Source: an uncultured Variovorax sp.
GTDB lineage: Bacteria > Pseudomonadota > Gammaproteobacteria > Burkholderiales > Burkholderiaceae
NCBI GenBank assembly: GCA_946478645.1
Contig: CAMLCW010000247.1
Location: 1-7,805 of the forward strand
DNA length: 7,805 nt
Direction of reading: 5' to 3'
Each line of letters starts with the position of its first letter. Positions within the stretch are counted from its first letter, which is position 1. This document shows positions 1 to 7,600 of the stretch, piece by piece. The notes beneath the pieces were generated by a model, which saw only the letters and a list, made by a program, of their open reading frames with translations, made no database searches and was not told the origin of the DNA. Made by a program: the position numbers and the translations under genes.

Positions 1-149
1 TGTTCCTCGGCGATCACCGGCATGACGCGGGCACGGTCGCGCACGTCGGCGAGGATGGCGCGCCGCCACAGGTTCGGCTTGCGCTCGGAAATCTCCAAGT
101 CGATGGAATAGAGCGCGTATTCCGAATGATCGAGCAGCGTGAGCTGCGC
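1..149 (-). pseudogene. CapD/FlaA1/WbpM-like nucleotide-sugar dehydratase fragment fused to the Wzz-like protein
   Basis: About 49 residues (240-288 of the fused frame) look like part of a UDP-sugar 4,6-dehydratase or epimerase of the polysaccharide-synthesis CapD family: the LLDHSEYALYSID strand-helix region and the DVRDRARV strand that holds the conserved Asp of the extended short-chain dehydrogenase fold. The Gly-rich GxxGxxG cofactor loop that should precede them by about 15-20 residues is missing, replaced by Wzz-type periplasmic sequence. A product of this fused frame could therefore not bind its cofactor normally. The catalytic Tyr-Lys region would lie beyond the window. Several codons (TAT, TTG, ATT) are less GC-rich than the neighbouring gene. 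Recognition is from memory of the family, without a search. Confidence 0.7.
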
Positions 150-866
150 CGACTCGCGCACCAGCTTGAACTCGGCCCCGGGCCGCGCCGCGATCGAGCC
201 CACCAGCAGATGCACCCGCCCGAGCGGGGTTTCGGCGTCGAGCGGCGTGCCGACCTTGCCGGCGAGCGGCTCGGCCAGCTTGGGATGGCGCAGCGTGTAG
301 GCCCCATCGGCGCCCGCGGTCAGCGCGAAGCGGCTGCCTTCGAGTTCGGCCGGCACGTCCATCTGCGCGACCACGATCCGCTCGTTGCCGCTGACATAGC
401 CCGACATGCCGAGGAAGCCCGGCTCCGACAGCGTCTTGGCGCGGCGCGCCAGCCACGCGCCGACCACCGGCACGTAGAGCGGCTCGGCCTCGATGTAGAG
501 CTTGGTGTTCTCGATCGCCTGGCCCAGCACCAGCCGCGACTTGAGGATCTCGGCCTCGCCCGCGGTGGGCGTCTTGGCATTGAGCGCGCTGCTCGCCGAA
601 TCGCCGACCAGCGTGCCGCCGGAACGCTCGGGGTCTTCGACCTGGATCAGCACGTTCGATTCGTACACGCGCGGGCCGAACATCGTGTAGGCCGCGCCGA
701 GCAGCAGCGCGACCAGCGTGATCTTCGCGATCTTCCAGCGGTTGTCGATCAGGAGGTCGACATGCTCCCTGAGCCGGGAAGGCGGTTGCTCGGCCGCGGC
801 GGCCGCGGCGGCCGCCGTCGCCGCATCGGGGGGAACGGGAACCAGGGGTTGCCAGTGCGCATTCAT
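1..866 (-). CDS. Wzz/tyrosine-autokinase-type chain-length protein N-terminus joined in frame to CapD-like sequence; 3' end outside window
   Basis: The visible 288 residues begin with an Ala-rich segment (eight Ala at 18-25), then DLLIDNRW (37-44) and a membrane segment at about 46-64, typical of Wzz/Wzc inner-membrane co-polymerases that control polysaccharide length and pair with Wza. The periplasmic part is recognisable through AEILKSRLVLGQAI, then PLYVPVVGAWLARR, and GRVHLLVGSIAARPG. After about residue 239 (position 150) the expected family sequence stops. Residues from about 240 instead read AQLTLLDHSEYALYSIDLE, then ILADVRDRARV, which resembles the segment just after the NAD-binding glycine loop of CapD/FlaA1/WbpM sugar dehydratases. 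The frame is continuous and third positions stay mostly GC-rich, so this is not a frameshift seen in the wrong frame. The start at 866 has AAGGTGA five bases upstream. The second membrane segment and kinase domain of a normal family member are absent from what is visible. It may be a real fusion or an assembly chimera. Confidence 0.85.
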   Translation of the reverse strand, partial: MNAHWQPLVPVPPDAATAAAAAAAAEQPPSRLREHVDLLIDNRWKIAKITLVALLLGAAYTMFGPRVYESNVLIQVEDPERSGGTLVGDSASSALNAKTPTAGEAEILKSRLVLGQAIENTKLYIEAEPLYVPVVGAWLARRAKTLSEPGFLGMSGYVSGNERIVVAQMDVPAELEGSRFALTAGADGAYTLRHPKLAEPLAGKVGTPLDAETPLGRVHLLVGSIAARPGAEFKLVRESAQLTLLDHSEYALYSIDLEISERKPNLWRRAILADVRDRARVMPVIAEE

Positions 867-871
867 GGAGG

Positions 872-878
872 TCACCTT
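872..878 (-). promoter_or_regulatory. Ribosome binding site of the Wzz-like fusion gene
   Basis: AAGGTGA lies five bases before the ATG at 866, in the 49-base gap after the Wza-type gene. No hairpin terminator is evident in that gap, so the gene probably shares the upstream transcript. Confidence 0.7.
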
Positions 879-915
879 TTGTGTTGCCTTGACGGGGATG
901 GGGCGGGGGCGGCGT

Positions 916-2118
916 TCAGCGCCGGTTGGCGGTGCCGCCGAGGTTCACGACCTGCGCGGCGGGCAGGATCAGGCTGATCACCCGGTTCCAGCGCACCAGC
1001 GGCACGGGGTCGATGTAGACCACGTCGCGCGCGCGCAGCTCGAAGCGGTCGGCCAGCGCCAGCGCGATCGGGTTCTTGGCGTCGAGGTGGTAGACCTCGG
1101 GCACGTCGTCGTTCGAGTTGCGCACCACGTAGATCTGGCCCGGCGATGCGCTCAGCAGGTCGGGGCCGCCGGCATCGCCGAGCGCCTCGTTGAGGCTCAG
1201 GCGCCCGTTGCGCATGAGCAGCGCCGAGGGGTTGCGGATCTCGCCCATCACGTAGACGCGGCTGTCCTCGCGCGTGCCGACGTTCACGATGTCGCCGTTC
1301 TGCATCGGGATGCGGCTCGCGTCGTAGCCGTAGCGCTGCAGCAGCGGCAGGTCGATCAGCATCGTGCGCCCGCCGCGGGTGAGGGTGACGCGCGAGCGGT
1401 CGCCGGCCGGCGTGGTGCTGCCGGCGCGGTTGATCGCCTCGGCCAGCGTCATCGGCACGTCGGTGAAGATCTGCAGGCCGGGCTGGCGGACCTCGCCCTC
1501 GACGTAGACGCGGCGGCCGCGGAACGTCTGGATGCGCACGCTGACCAACGGGTCTTTCACGTACGGCGCGATGTTCTTCGTGATGAGCTCGGCCGCGGCG
1601 CGCTCGGTCAAGCCTTCGATCTTGGTGCGGCCGATGTAGGGGAAGCTGATCTCGCCGTCAGCGTCGACGATGAAGCCCGGCGCCACGCTCACGCCGGTCT
1701 GCTCGGACTGCTGCGAGATCACTGCGCCCGCATTCGGCATCAGCTCGGGGTGGCGGTACACCACGATGCCGATCACGTCGCCCGGGGCGATGGTGTAGCC
1801 CGGCGCCTTGCCGAACAGCTGCTGCACGTCGGCCGGCACGGCCTGCGGGCTCAGTGCGGCCTGGCTGCGCACCACGTCGGGCGTGATGGTGACGATCTTC
1901 GGCGCCACCTGCTGGCCGCTGCCGTCGCTGCGCGTGGTGGTCCAGTTGCCGCTGTCGGGCGAGCCGAAGCCCGGCGCGCCGCAGCCCGCGAGGGCCAGCG
2001 GCAACAGGAGCATGGCCATCGGGGCGAGTCGGCGCCGGAGGCGCCCGGGCACGGCGGCGCAAAGAGCGGAGGCGGCGCGGGCGCCGTGCGGGGAACGGAC
2101 GGATTCGAGGTGTGCCAT
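916..2118 (-). CDS. Wza-type outer-membrane polysaccharide export lipoprotein
   Basis: This 400-residue protein should form the outer-membrane channel through which a capsular or exopolysaccharide leaves the cell. A lipoprotein signal ends in the lipobox LALAGC with Cys46 as the lipidated residue. The polysaccharide-export domain starts around YTIAPGDVIGI (108-118) and continues through FIVDADGEISFPYIG (149-163). Two SLBB-like units follow, near VYVEGEVRQPG (204-214) and VYVMGEIRNPS (288-298). The C-terminal segment WNRVISLILPAAQVV (377-391) fits the amphipathic helix that lines the Wza pore. The start at 2118 has an AAGGA site seven bases upstream, but gives a long 30-residue basic n-region; Met34 would give a compact signal but has no evident ribosome binding site. 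It lies 27 bases after the hydrolase gene and 49 bases before the Wzz-like gene, the usual partner. Assignment is firm; the exported polymer is unknown. Confidence 0.95.
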   Translation of the reverse strand: MAHLESVRSPHGARAASALCAAVPGRLRRRLAPMAMLLLPLALAGCGAPGFGSPDSGNWTTTRSDGSGQQVAPKIVTITPDVVRSQAALSPQAVPADVQQLFGKAPGYTIAPGDVIGIVVYRHPELMPNAGAVISQQSEQTGVSVAPGFIVDADGEISFPYIGRTKIEGLTERAAAELITKNIAPYVKDPLVSVRIQTFRGRRVYVEGEVRQPGLQIFTDVPMTLAEAINRAGSTTPAGDRSRVTLTRGGRTMLIDLPLLQRYGYDASRIPMQNGDIVNVGTREDSRVYVMGEIRNPSALLMRNGRLSLNEALGDAGGPDLLSASPGQIYVVRNSNDDVPEVYHLDAKNPIALALADRFELRARDVVYIDPVPLVRWNRVISLILPAAQVVNLGGTANRR

Positions 2119-2125
2119 GGGGAAG

Positions 2126-2130
2126 TCCTT
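2126..2130 (-). promoter_or_regulatory. Ribosome binding site of the Wza-type gene
   Basis: AAGGA lies seven bases before the ATG at 2118; a second purine-rich AGGAG sits further out at 2132-2136. This favours the long form of the signal peptide, since the alternative ATG at 2019 has no such site. Confidence 0.6.
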
Positions 2131-2145
2131 GCTCCTGATAGAAGG

Positions 2146-3084
2146 TCACTGCGGGACGTAGGCGCCGTGCAGCGAAGGCCCGGCGGTCGGCGAAGCGGCT
2201 TGCGGCGATGGCCGGCGTTCAGTGCCGGGGGCGCCCGCGCAGGCACAGGCGCACACCCAGTCGCCGACGGATTTCAGGAACAGCTGCTGTCCCCGCGCCG
2301 TGCAGAAGGTGTGGTCGACCTCACGCATGAATTCGTACTGCAGCGCCTTGGCGAAGGGCTCGCGCGCAAACGCGCCGAGCTGGTCGCGGTCGTGGTCGTT
2401 GACGTGCAGCGAGGCTGAATACAGCAGTTGCACCGCCACGTGCCGCTCCACCAGTCGGCGCATGTTGGCGCCGAACCAGGCGGCGTTCTGCTCCATTGGC
2501 TGCTTCTCGGTGAAGAAGCCCGGCAGCGGTGTCGCGGCATGGCTGCGCAGCAGGCGGCGCAGCACCCAGCGCTTGGCCTTGCCCGGGAACGAGGGGTGCA
2601 CGGGCGCGGCGAGCGCGCGGCGCAGCGTACGTTCCCAGCGCGCGCGGCGCTCGGGAAACGCATAGCCGTCGAACAGCGTGAGCGCCACCACCCGCGAGTC
2701 GGTCACGCCCGCGGCCACCGCATGCTCGACGCCCGAGCACATGCCCACGATCGCGAACTGCCGAATGCCCAGCCGGCTCTCGACCAGGTCCATCGCGGCG
2801 CACAGGTCGCCGAGCGCGCGGCCCTGCACGTCGTGCGAGCTGCCGGAGGCGTCGCTGTCGCCGATGCCGCCGAGATCGAAGCGCAGGCTGCTGACGCCGC
2901 GCGCTGCCAGCACGTGCGCGAGCTTCACGTTGATGCGGCGCGGCCCGACCCGGTGGTTGGCGCCCATGTTGAACATCAGGCAGGCCACGTCGGCGGGCGC
3001 CTGATGCGCCGGCGTGGTCAGCATGCCCACGAGCGCGCCTTCGGGGCCGAAGCGGATCGGCGTCTGAGAGATGTCGTCATTCAT
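2146..3084 (-). CDS. Alpha/beta-hydrolase of the exosortase-A-system 'hydrolase 1' type with a Cys nucleophile
   Basis: This 312-residue protein has an alpha/beta-hydrolase fold with NMGANHRVGPRR (39-50), RFDLGGIGDSD (68-78) and the nucleophile elbow VGMCSGVEHA (113-122), placing Cys116 at the catalytic position. A plausible acid lies in HVNDHDRDQ (227-235) and the catalytic His is probably His258 in EVDHTF. The RVGxxR loop and GxCxG elbow resemble exosortase A system-associated hydrolase 1 (TIGR03100), whose gene usually sits next to hydrolase 2. The start at 3084 is supported by AGGGAG six bases upstream and by the 8-base overlap with the preceding gene (ATGAATGA); the longer open frame upstream only shadows that gene. 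An unusual tail follows residue 277: three alternating Cys (278, 280, 282), then about 30 residues rich in Pro, Ala and Ser. It could act as a thioesterase or acyltransferase that offloads the NRPS product, since no thioesterase domain is seen. That role is inference. Confidence 0.9.
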   Translation of the reverse strand: MNDDISQTPIRFGPEGALVGMLTTPAHQAPADVACLMFNMGANHRVGPRRINVKLAHVLAARGVSSLRFDLGGIGDSDASGSSHDVQGRALGDLCAAMDLVESRLGIRQFAIVGMCSGVEHAVAAGVTDSRVVALTLFDGYAFPERRARWERTLRRALAAPVHPSFPGKAKRWVLRRLLRSHAATPLPGFFTEKQPMEQNAAWFGANMRRLVERHVAVQLLYSASLHVNDHDRDQLGAFAREPFAKALQYEFMREVDHTFCTARGQQLFLKSVGDWVCACACAGAPGTERRPSPQAASPTAGPSLHGAYVPQ

Positions 3085-3916
3085 GAAGGGCTCCCTGGAG
3101 GCGGTTGAGCGCATCGGCCGGAACCATCGCGCTGTTGGGGTAGGGGTCGGACGTCCAGTCGAGGCGGTGCTGCAGGTAGGCGAGCCGCACCGGCATGTGG
3201 CGCGACTGCTGCTCGGCGGCCCACTGCGCGGTCGGCTCGTCTTCGGGGCCGGTGAGCACCAGCGTCTCGTGCAATGCCGTGAGCGGCAGCGAGGCCGGCG
3301 CCAGCGCCTCGAGCTGCGCGCGCAGCGCGGGCGAGAGCACCGTGCCGAGCGCTTCCTCGGGCATCGCGGCGGGTTCGCGCGAGAGGCCGCGGCGCCAGGC
3401 CACATCGGGAATGCAGAAGGTCGCGTCGATCGCGGCCACATGCTGTTCGCGCAGGTGGCGTGCATAGCGCTGGCCGTCGATCACCGGCTCCCAGAGCACC
3501 AGCCGCGAGGGGTCGCAGCGGCCGTTGCGCGCCGCCAGCACCGCGAGCGTGGCGCCGAGCCGTGCACCGATCCAGACGATGCGCGCATGCGGATTGCGCT
3601 GCCGCAGTTCCTCGTGCGCGGTGCACAGGTCGCGGCGCCAGCCCTCGAGGTCGCCATCGGCCTCGTCGCCCGGTGAATCGCCCGCGCCATGGAAGTCGAA
3701 GCGCAGCGTGGCGGTGCCGTTGCGTGCCAGCCGCTCGGCCAGCACCTTGAAAAGGCGGTGCGTGCGCAGGCCCTCCTGGCCGAAGGGCGGGCACAGCAGA
3801 ACCGCGCTGCGCAGCGTGAGGTGCGCCTCGCGCCTTTCGCGCTGCTCGGCCGCCGGGTGGTACACGCCGAACAGCTGGCGTGAGGCCGGCCCGAACATGA
3901 ACGGTGCGGCGGTCAT
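3077..3916 (-). CDS. Alpha/beta-hydrolase of the exosortase-A-system 'hydrolase 2' type, lacking a standard nucleophile
   Basis: This 279-residue cytoplasmic protein has an alpha/beta-hydrolase core: a PPFGQE oxyanion-type loop (43-48), strand plus RFDFHGAGDS (72-81), and a nucleophile elbow WIGARLGAT (115-123). The elbow reads G-A-R-L-G, so Arg119 stands where Ser or Cys is expected, and I see no convincing catalytic His near the C-terminus. From memory, the PPF.E loop, GxRxG elbow and LVLWEPVIDGQ segment (139-149) match the group annotated as exosortase A system-associated hydrolase 2 (TIGR03101), found beside exopolysaccharide genes with a partner hydrolase 1. That pairing is reproduced here. 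The start at 3916 is chosen because it overlaps the upstream stop as ATGA and has a CGGAG site eight bases ahead; the frame itself is open further upstream inside the transferase gene. It may bind, or move, a thioester or activated acyl group rather than hydrolyse it. Function is unknown. Confidence 0.88.
   Translation of the reverse strand: MTAAPFMFGPASRQLFGVYHPAAEQRERREAHLTLRSAVLLCPPFGQEGLRTHRLFKVLAERLARNGTATLRFDFHGAGDSPGDEADGDLEGWRRDLCTAHEELRQRNPHARIVWIGARLGATLAVLAARNGRCDPSRLVLWEPVIDGQRYARHLREQHVAAIDATFCIPDVAWRRGLSREPAAMPEEALGTVLSPALRAQLEALAPASLPLTALHETLVLTGPEDEPTAQWAAEQQSRHMPVRLAYLQHRLDWTSDPYPNSAMVPADALNRLQGALHE
3091..3096 (-). promoter_or_regulatory. Ribosome binding site of the hydrolase-1-type gene
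   Basis: AGGGAG lies six bases before the ATG at 3084. It fixes the start of a gene whose reading frame is open for about 380 further bases upstream. Confidence 0.75.
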
Positions 3917-4677
3917 TGGCTCATCTCCGTGCGCGGGACCAGCTGCGCTGCCCGCTCGAACATGAAGGCGGCCACCGCGGACGCGGGGGGCTGGCTCGCA
4001 CGCACACGGGTCTGGCGCCATTCGGCGATCGAGCCCACGCTGTCGATGCGCAGCGGCGCCGGCTGCAGCACCAGCCACAGCAGGCGGCCGGCCACCGGCA
4101 CCTCGACGCTGCGGCAGTCGGCATCGATGCCGACCTCGAAGCGGTCGGGCGGCACGATCAGCCCGAGCCCGATGGCCTTGAGGCAGGCCTCCTTGCGGGT
4201 CCAGCAGACCAGGAACGCATGTTCGCGCTCGGCCGCAGGCAGGGCCGCGAGCGCCGCCTGCTCGGCCGGGGTGAAGTGGCGCCCGGCGAGTTCGAGCGCA
4301 TCGGGCACCGGGCGCAGCACCTCGACGTCGACGCCCAGCGGCCCACGCCGGCCGATCGCGACCAGGCCCAGGGCCTGGCTGTGGCTCAGCGAGAAATGCA
4401 GGCGCGGCCCGTCCGCGAGCGACGGCTTGCCGAAGGCGCTGCGCGTGAAGCGCAGCGCCTCGGGGCGCTGGCCGATCTGCTCGGCCAGCGCGCGCCGCAG
4501 CGCCGCATGCGCGGCCACGAAGCGCCGGCGGTCGGGGGCGAAGCGGAACTGCGCGGCCCGCGCGCGCTCCTCATCGCACAGCAGCGGCTCGACATCGTGG
4601 CTGGCGCGGTCGTCGAGATCGAGATAGCGGCAGACCGGCGCCTCGACCGCGGAAAGGGAGAAATCGGCGTAGCCCAT
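3913..4677 (-). CDS. Sfp-type 4'-phosphopantetheinyl transferase
   Basis: This 254-residue protein should transfer the 4'-phosphopantetheine arm of coenzyme A to the conserved Ser of carrier domains, most obviously Ser395 and Ser963 of the adjacent synthetase. Family motifs are all present: GKP at 83-85, FSLSHS at 95-100, GVDVE at 115-119 (metal ligands Asp117 and Glu119), and WTRKEACLKA at 159-168 (Glu163, Lys167). The length is usual for the Sfp/EntD superfamily, and the spacing of GVDVE and WxxKEA fits the Sfp type rather than the short AcpS type. The start is set by an AGGGAG ribosome binding site six bases upstream, inside the end of the NRPS gene, so translation is probably coupled. Its stop codon overlaps the next start as ATGA. 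The C-terminal 40 residues past the second beta-rich part show no recognised motif. Family assignment is firm; the substrate is inferred from position. Confidence 0.95.
   Translation of the reverse strand: MGYADFSLSAVEAPVCRYLDLDDRASHDVEPLLCDEERARAAQFRFAPDRRRFVAAHAALRRALAEQIGQRPEALRFTRSAFGKPSLADGPRLHFSLSHSQALGLVAIGRRGPLGVDVEVLRPVPDALELAGRHFTPAEQAALAALPAAEREHAFLVCWTRKEACLKAIGLGLIVPPDRFEVGIDADCRSVEVPVAGRLLWLVLQPAPLRIDSVGSIAEWRQTRVRASQPPASAVAAFMFERAAQLVPRTEMSQ
3925..3929 (-). promoter_or_regulatory. Ribosome binding site of the hydrolase-2-type gene
   Basis: CGGAG lies eight bases before the ATG at 3916, within the end of the transferase gene. It helps choose this start over upstream in-frame starts that would give a much longer overlap. 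Confidence 0.65.
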
Positions 4678-4680
4678 GCT

Positions 4681-7600
4681 TTACTCCCTGCGCAGCCAGC
4701 CGCCGAAGGCGCGGCTCAGCAGGCCTTCGCTGCGCGTGGCGCTCTTGAGCTGTGCGAGCGGCACGCGCGCCGGCTCGGGGTCGGTGTCGGCTTCGTCGAA
4801 GGCCGCATGCGCGGTGGCCGCGATCTGGCCCAGGTTCTCGAACAGGTAGCGGCGCGAGGCGACGTGGTAGCCGAGCGTCCGCTCGGCCTGCTCGACGGCG
4901 CGCAGTACCAGCAGCGAGTCGCCGCCGAGGTCGAAGAAGTTGTCGGTCGGCCGGATGTCGTTCACGTCGATGCCGATGACCGAGGCCCAGATCTGCGCGA
5001 GCTTGGCGTGCTCGGGGTTCAGCAGGATCTCCTCGGCCTTCGCGCCGGGCGCCGCGCCTTCGGCTGCGGGCGTCTTCGGCGGCTCGGCCGCGGTGAGCCG
5101 GCGCAGGTACAGCGCGCTCGGCGAACCTTCCTCGGCAGCCAGCGCGGCGAGCGTCGCGCCGGGCTGCTCGACCACGCGGTGCAGCACTTCGAGGTAGCGG
5201 TCGCGCAGCTGGGCACCGGTCTCGCGCAGGTAGATGTCGGCGTTGTAGATCAGCGCGCCTTCGAGCCCGTGCGGTTTGTCCATGAGCCAGACGCCGATGT
5301 CGTCGGTCGCGCCACGCTGCATCAGGTGCATCTGCCGGGTCTGCAGGCTGCCGAGCCGGCGTGCGCGGTCGCGTGCATCCTGGAACGAGAACATCGCCTG
5401 GTAGGGGCCCACCGCGCGGATGCGGCCGGCCAGCACGGGCTCGGCCATGAGCCGCTCGAACGGCACCTGCTGGTAGTTCATCAGCGCGAGCAGCTCCCCC
5501 TTCACGTAGCGCATGAAGTCGGGCAGCGCAGCGTTGGCATCGACCGTGAGCGACACCGGCAGCACGTTGTTGAAGAAGCCCATCACGTCCTCGGTCTCGG
5601 GCTGCTGGCGGCCGCGCACCGGGTTGGCGATCACCACCGTCTCCGAGCCGATGACGCGGCTCATGGTGAGCGCGTAGATGCCGAAGGTCAGCATGCTGAG
5701 CGTCACGTCCATGTCGCGCGCGATCTTGCGCAGCTGCTGCGTCACCGCGAGGTCGACGCGGATCCACTGCGCACCGCCCTGGCCGCTCTTGCCCGCGCGG
5801 CGCGGCATGTCGGTGCGCGGCAGCCGCGGCATCGGTGCCTTGGCGAAGCGCTCGAGCCAGAAGTCGAGCTGCGGCTGGAACGCGGGCTCCTGCATCCAGC
5901 CCGCGAGCCACTCGGCATAGTCGCCATGCGTGGTGGCGATCGCGGGCAGGGTGTGCGCGCGGCCGCGCTCGGCCGCGTCGTAGATGGCCGACAGCTCGCG
6001 CTGCAGCAGGTCGAAGGACCAGCCGTCCCAGACCAGGTGGTGCGGCACGAACAGGAAGACGTGGTCGTGCTCGTCGAGCTGGAACACCGCCGCATGCATC
6101 ATCGGCGCGCGGTGGATGTCGATCGGCTCGTCGGCGATCTCCTGCATCAGCTCGGCGAGCTCGGCCTCGCGCTGGTCGGCCGGGAGCTTGCGCAGGTCGA
6201 TCACCGGCAGCGTGAAGTCGACCGACTCGGCGATCAGCTGCGCCGGGCGGCCGGTCTGCGGATCGGTGCCCATGCGCGTGCGCAGCGCGGGCTGGCGGCG
6301 GATGATCTCCTTGAACGCGGCGTCGAAGCGCGCGGCATCGAAGTTGCCGGTCAGGCGCTGGGCCGATGGCGCGTTGTAGAGCGAGCGGCCCGGATGCAGG
6401 TCTTCCATGAAGAGGATGCGCTCCTGCGCGACCGTCAGCGGCGCGGTGCCGCGACCGGGCCGGCAGGGCAGCGGCGCCTGGGTGCCGGCACCGGCGCGCT
6501 GCAGCCGCTCGACCACCACGGCCAGCTTCTCGGCCGTGGGCGCTTCAAACAGCGCGCGCAGCGGCAGCGTGACCTGGAACTCGCGGCCGAGCAGGGTGGT
6601 CAGGCGCGACGCCAGCAGCGAATGGCCGCCCATGGTGAAGAAGTCGTCCTGCATGTCGAGCCCGGGCAGGCTCAGCACCTTCTCCATCGTCTCGAGCACC
6701 TTGCGCTCGCAGTCGTTGCGCGGGCCGGCGCCGCGCCGCACCTCTTCGCGCGAGACCGCCTGCGGCGCGGGCAGCGCCACGCGGTCGACCTTGCCGTTGG
6801 GCAGCGTGGGCAGCGACTGCAGCGCCACCACGTGCTGCGGCAGCATGAAGGCCGGCAGGTGCTCGCGCAGGTGCAGCATCAGCGCGTCGTGGTCGAAGTC
6901 GGCGCCCGGCGTGAGCGCGAGGTAGGCCACCAGGCGCACGTCGCCGGGGCTGTCCTCGCGCGCCACCACCACCGCGCGCGAGACGCCCGGCACCTCGACG
7001 CAGCGGGCCTCGATCTCGCCGGGCTCGATGCGGTAGCCGCGCACCTTGAGTTGGAAGTCGAGCCGCCCGAGGTGTTCGATCAGCCCGTCGTTGCGCCAGC
7101 GGCCGCGGTCGCCGCTGCGGTACACGGTCTTGCCGGTGCCGAGGATGCGCACGTTCACGAAGCGTTCGGCCGTGAGCTCGGGGCGCTCGATGTAGCCGTG
7201 GGCCAGGCCGTCGCCCGCGATGCAGATCTCGCCGGGCACGCCGATCGGGCAGGGCTGCAGCGCCTCGTCGAGGATCCAGATCTCGGTGTTGTCGACCGGC
7301 AGGCCGATGGCCACGCCACGCGCCGCGACCGCTGCGGGGTCCACGCGCCAGGCGGTGGAATAGACCGTGGTCTCGGTCGGGCCGTAGCCGTTCCAGAGTT
7401 CGTCGACGCGTTCGCACAGCGCGAGCGCAAAACTCGGACGCAGGGCCTCGCCGCCCATCCAGCCGCGGAAGCCGGGCGCACCGGGCCATTGCGCATCGAC
7501 CAGCAATTGCCACATGCCGGGCGTGGCCTGCAGGAAGGTGATGCGTTCGTCCTGCAGCAGCCGGGACAGGCGCATGCCGTCCATCGCGATCTCGCGCTGC

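Noticed and set aside
1..150. A sequencing frameshift as the reason the Wzz-like sequence diverges.
   Set aside because: The same frame keeps mostly GC-rich third positions and gives a recognisable CapD-like sequence. The alternative frame gives Arg/Ser/Pro-rich noise, so this is a join rather than a shift.
867..915. A terminator or promoter in the 49-base gap between the Wza-type and Wzz-like genes.
   Set aside because: I see no inverted repeat followed by T's and no convincing -35/-10 pair; only the ribosome binding site can be supported.
718..2418. Long plus-strand open frame of about 566 codons opposite the Wza-type gene, and a 283-codon one at 126-977.
   Set aside because: Both are antisense shadows of strongly supported minus-strand genes in GC-rich DNA. 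Their translations are rich in Arg, Ala, Val, Asp and His with no family motif.
3085..3465. Upstream extension of the hydrolase-1-type frame to 439 residues.
   Set aside because: The extra part reads Arg/Pro/Ser-rich nonsense over the well-supported hydrolase-2-type gene. The AGGGAG site and ATG at 3084 give the expected family start.
3917..4078. Upstream extension of the hydrolase-2-type frame to 333 residues.
   Set aside because: It overlaps the C-terminal coding part of the phosphopantetheinyl transferase. The ATGA overlap start at 3916 has a ribosome binding site and matches family length.
4681..4803. A hidden thioesterase or reductase domain after the last T domain.
   Set aside because: Only about 40 residues remain after the carrier fold, with no GxSxG or Rossmann motif.
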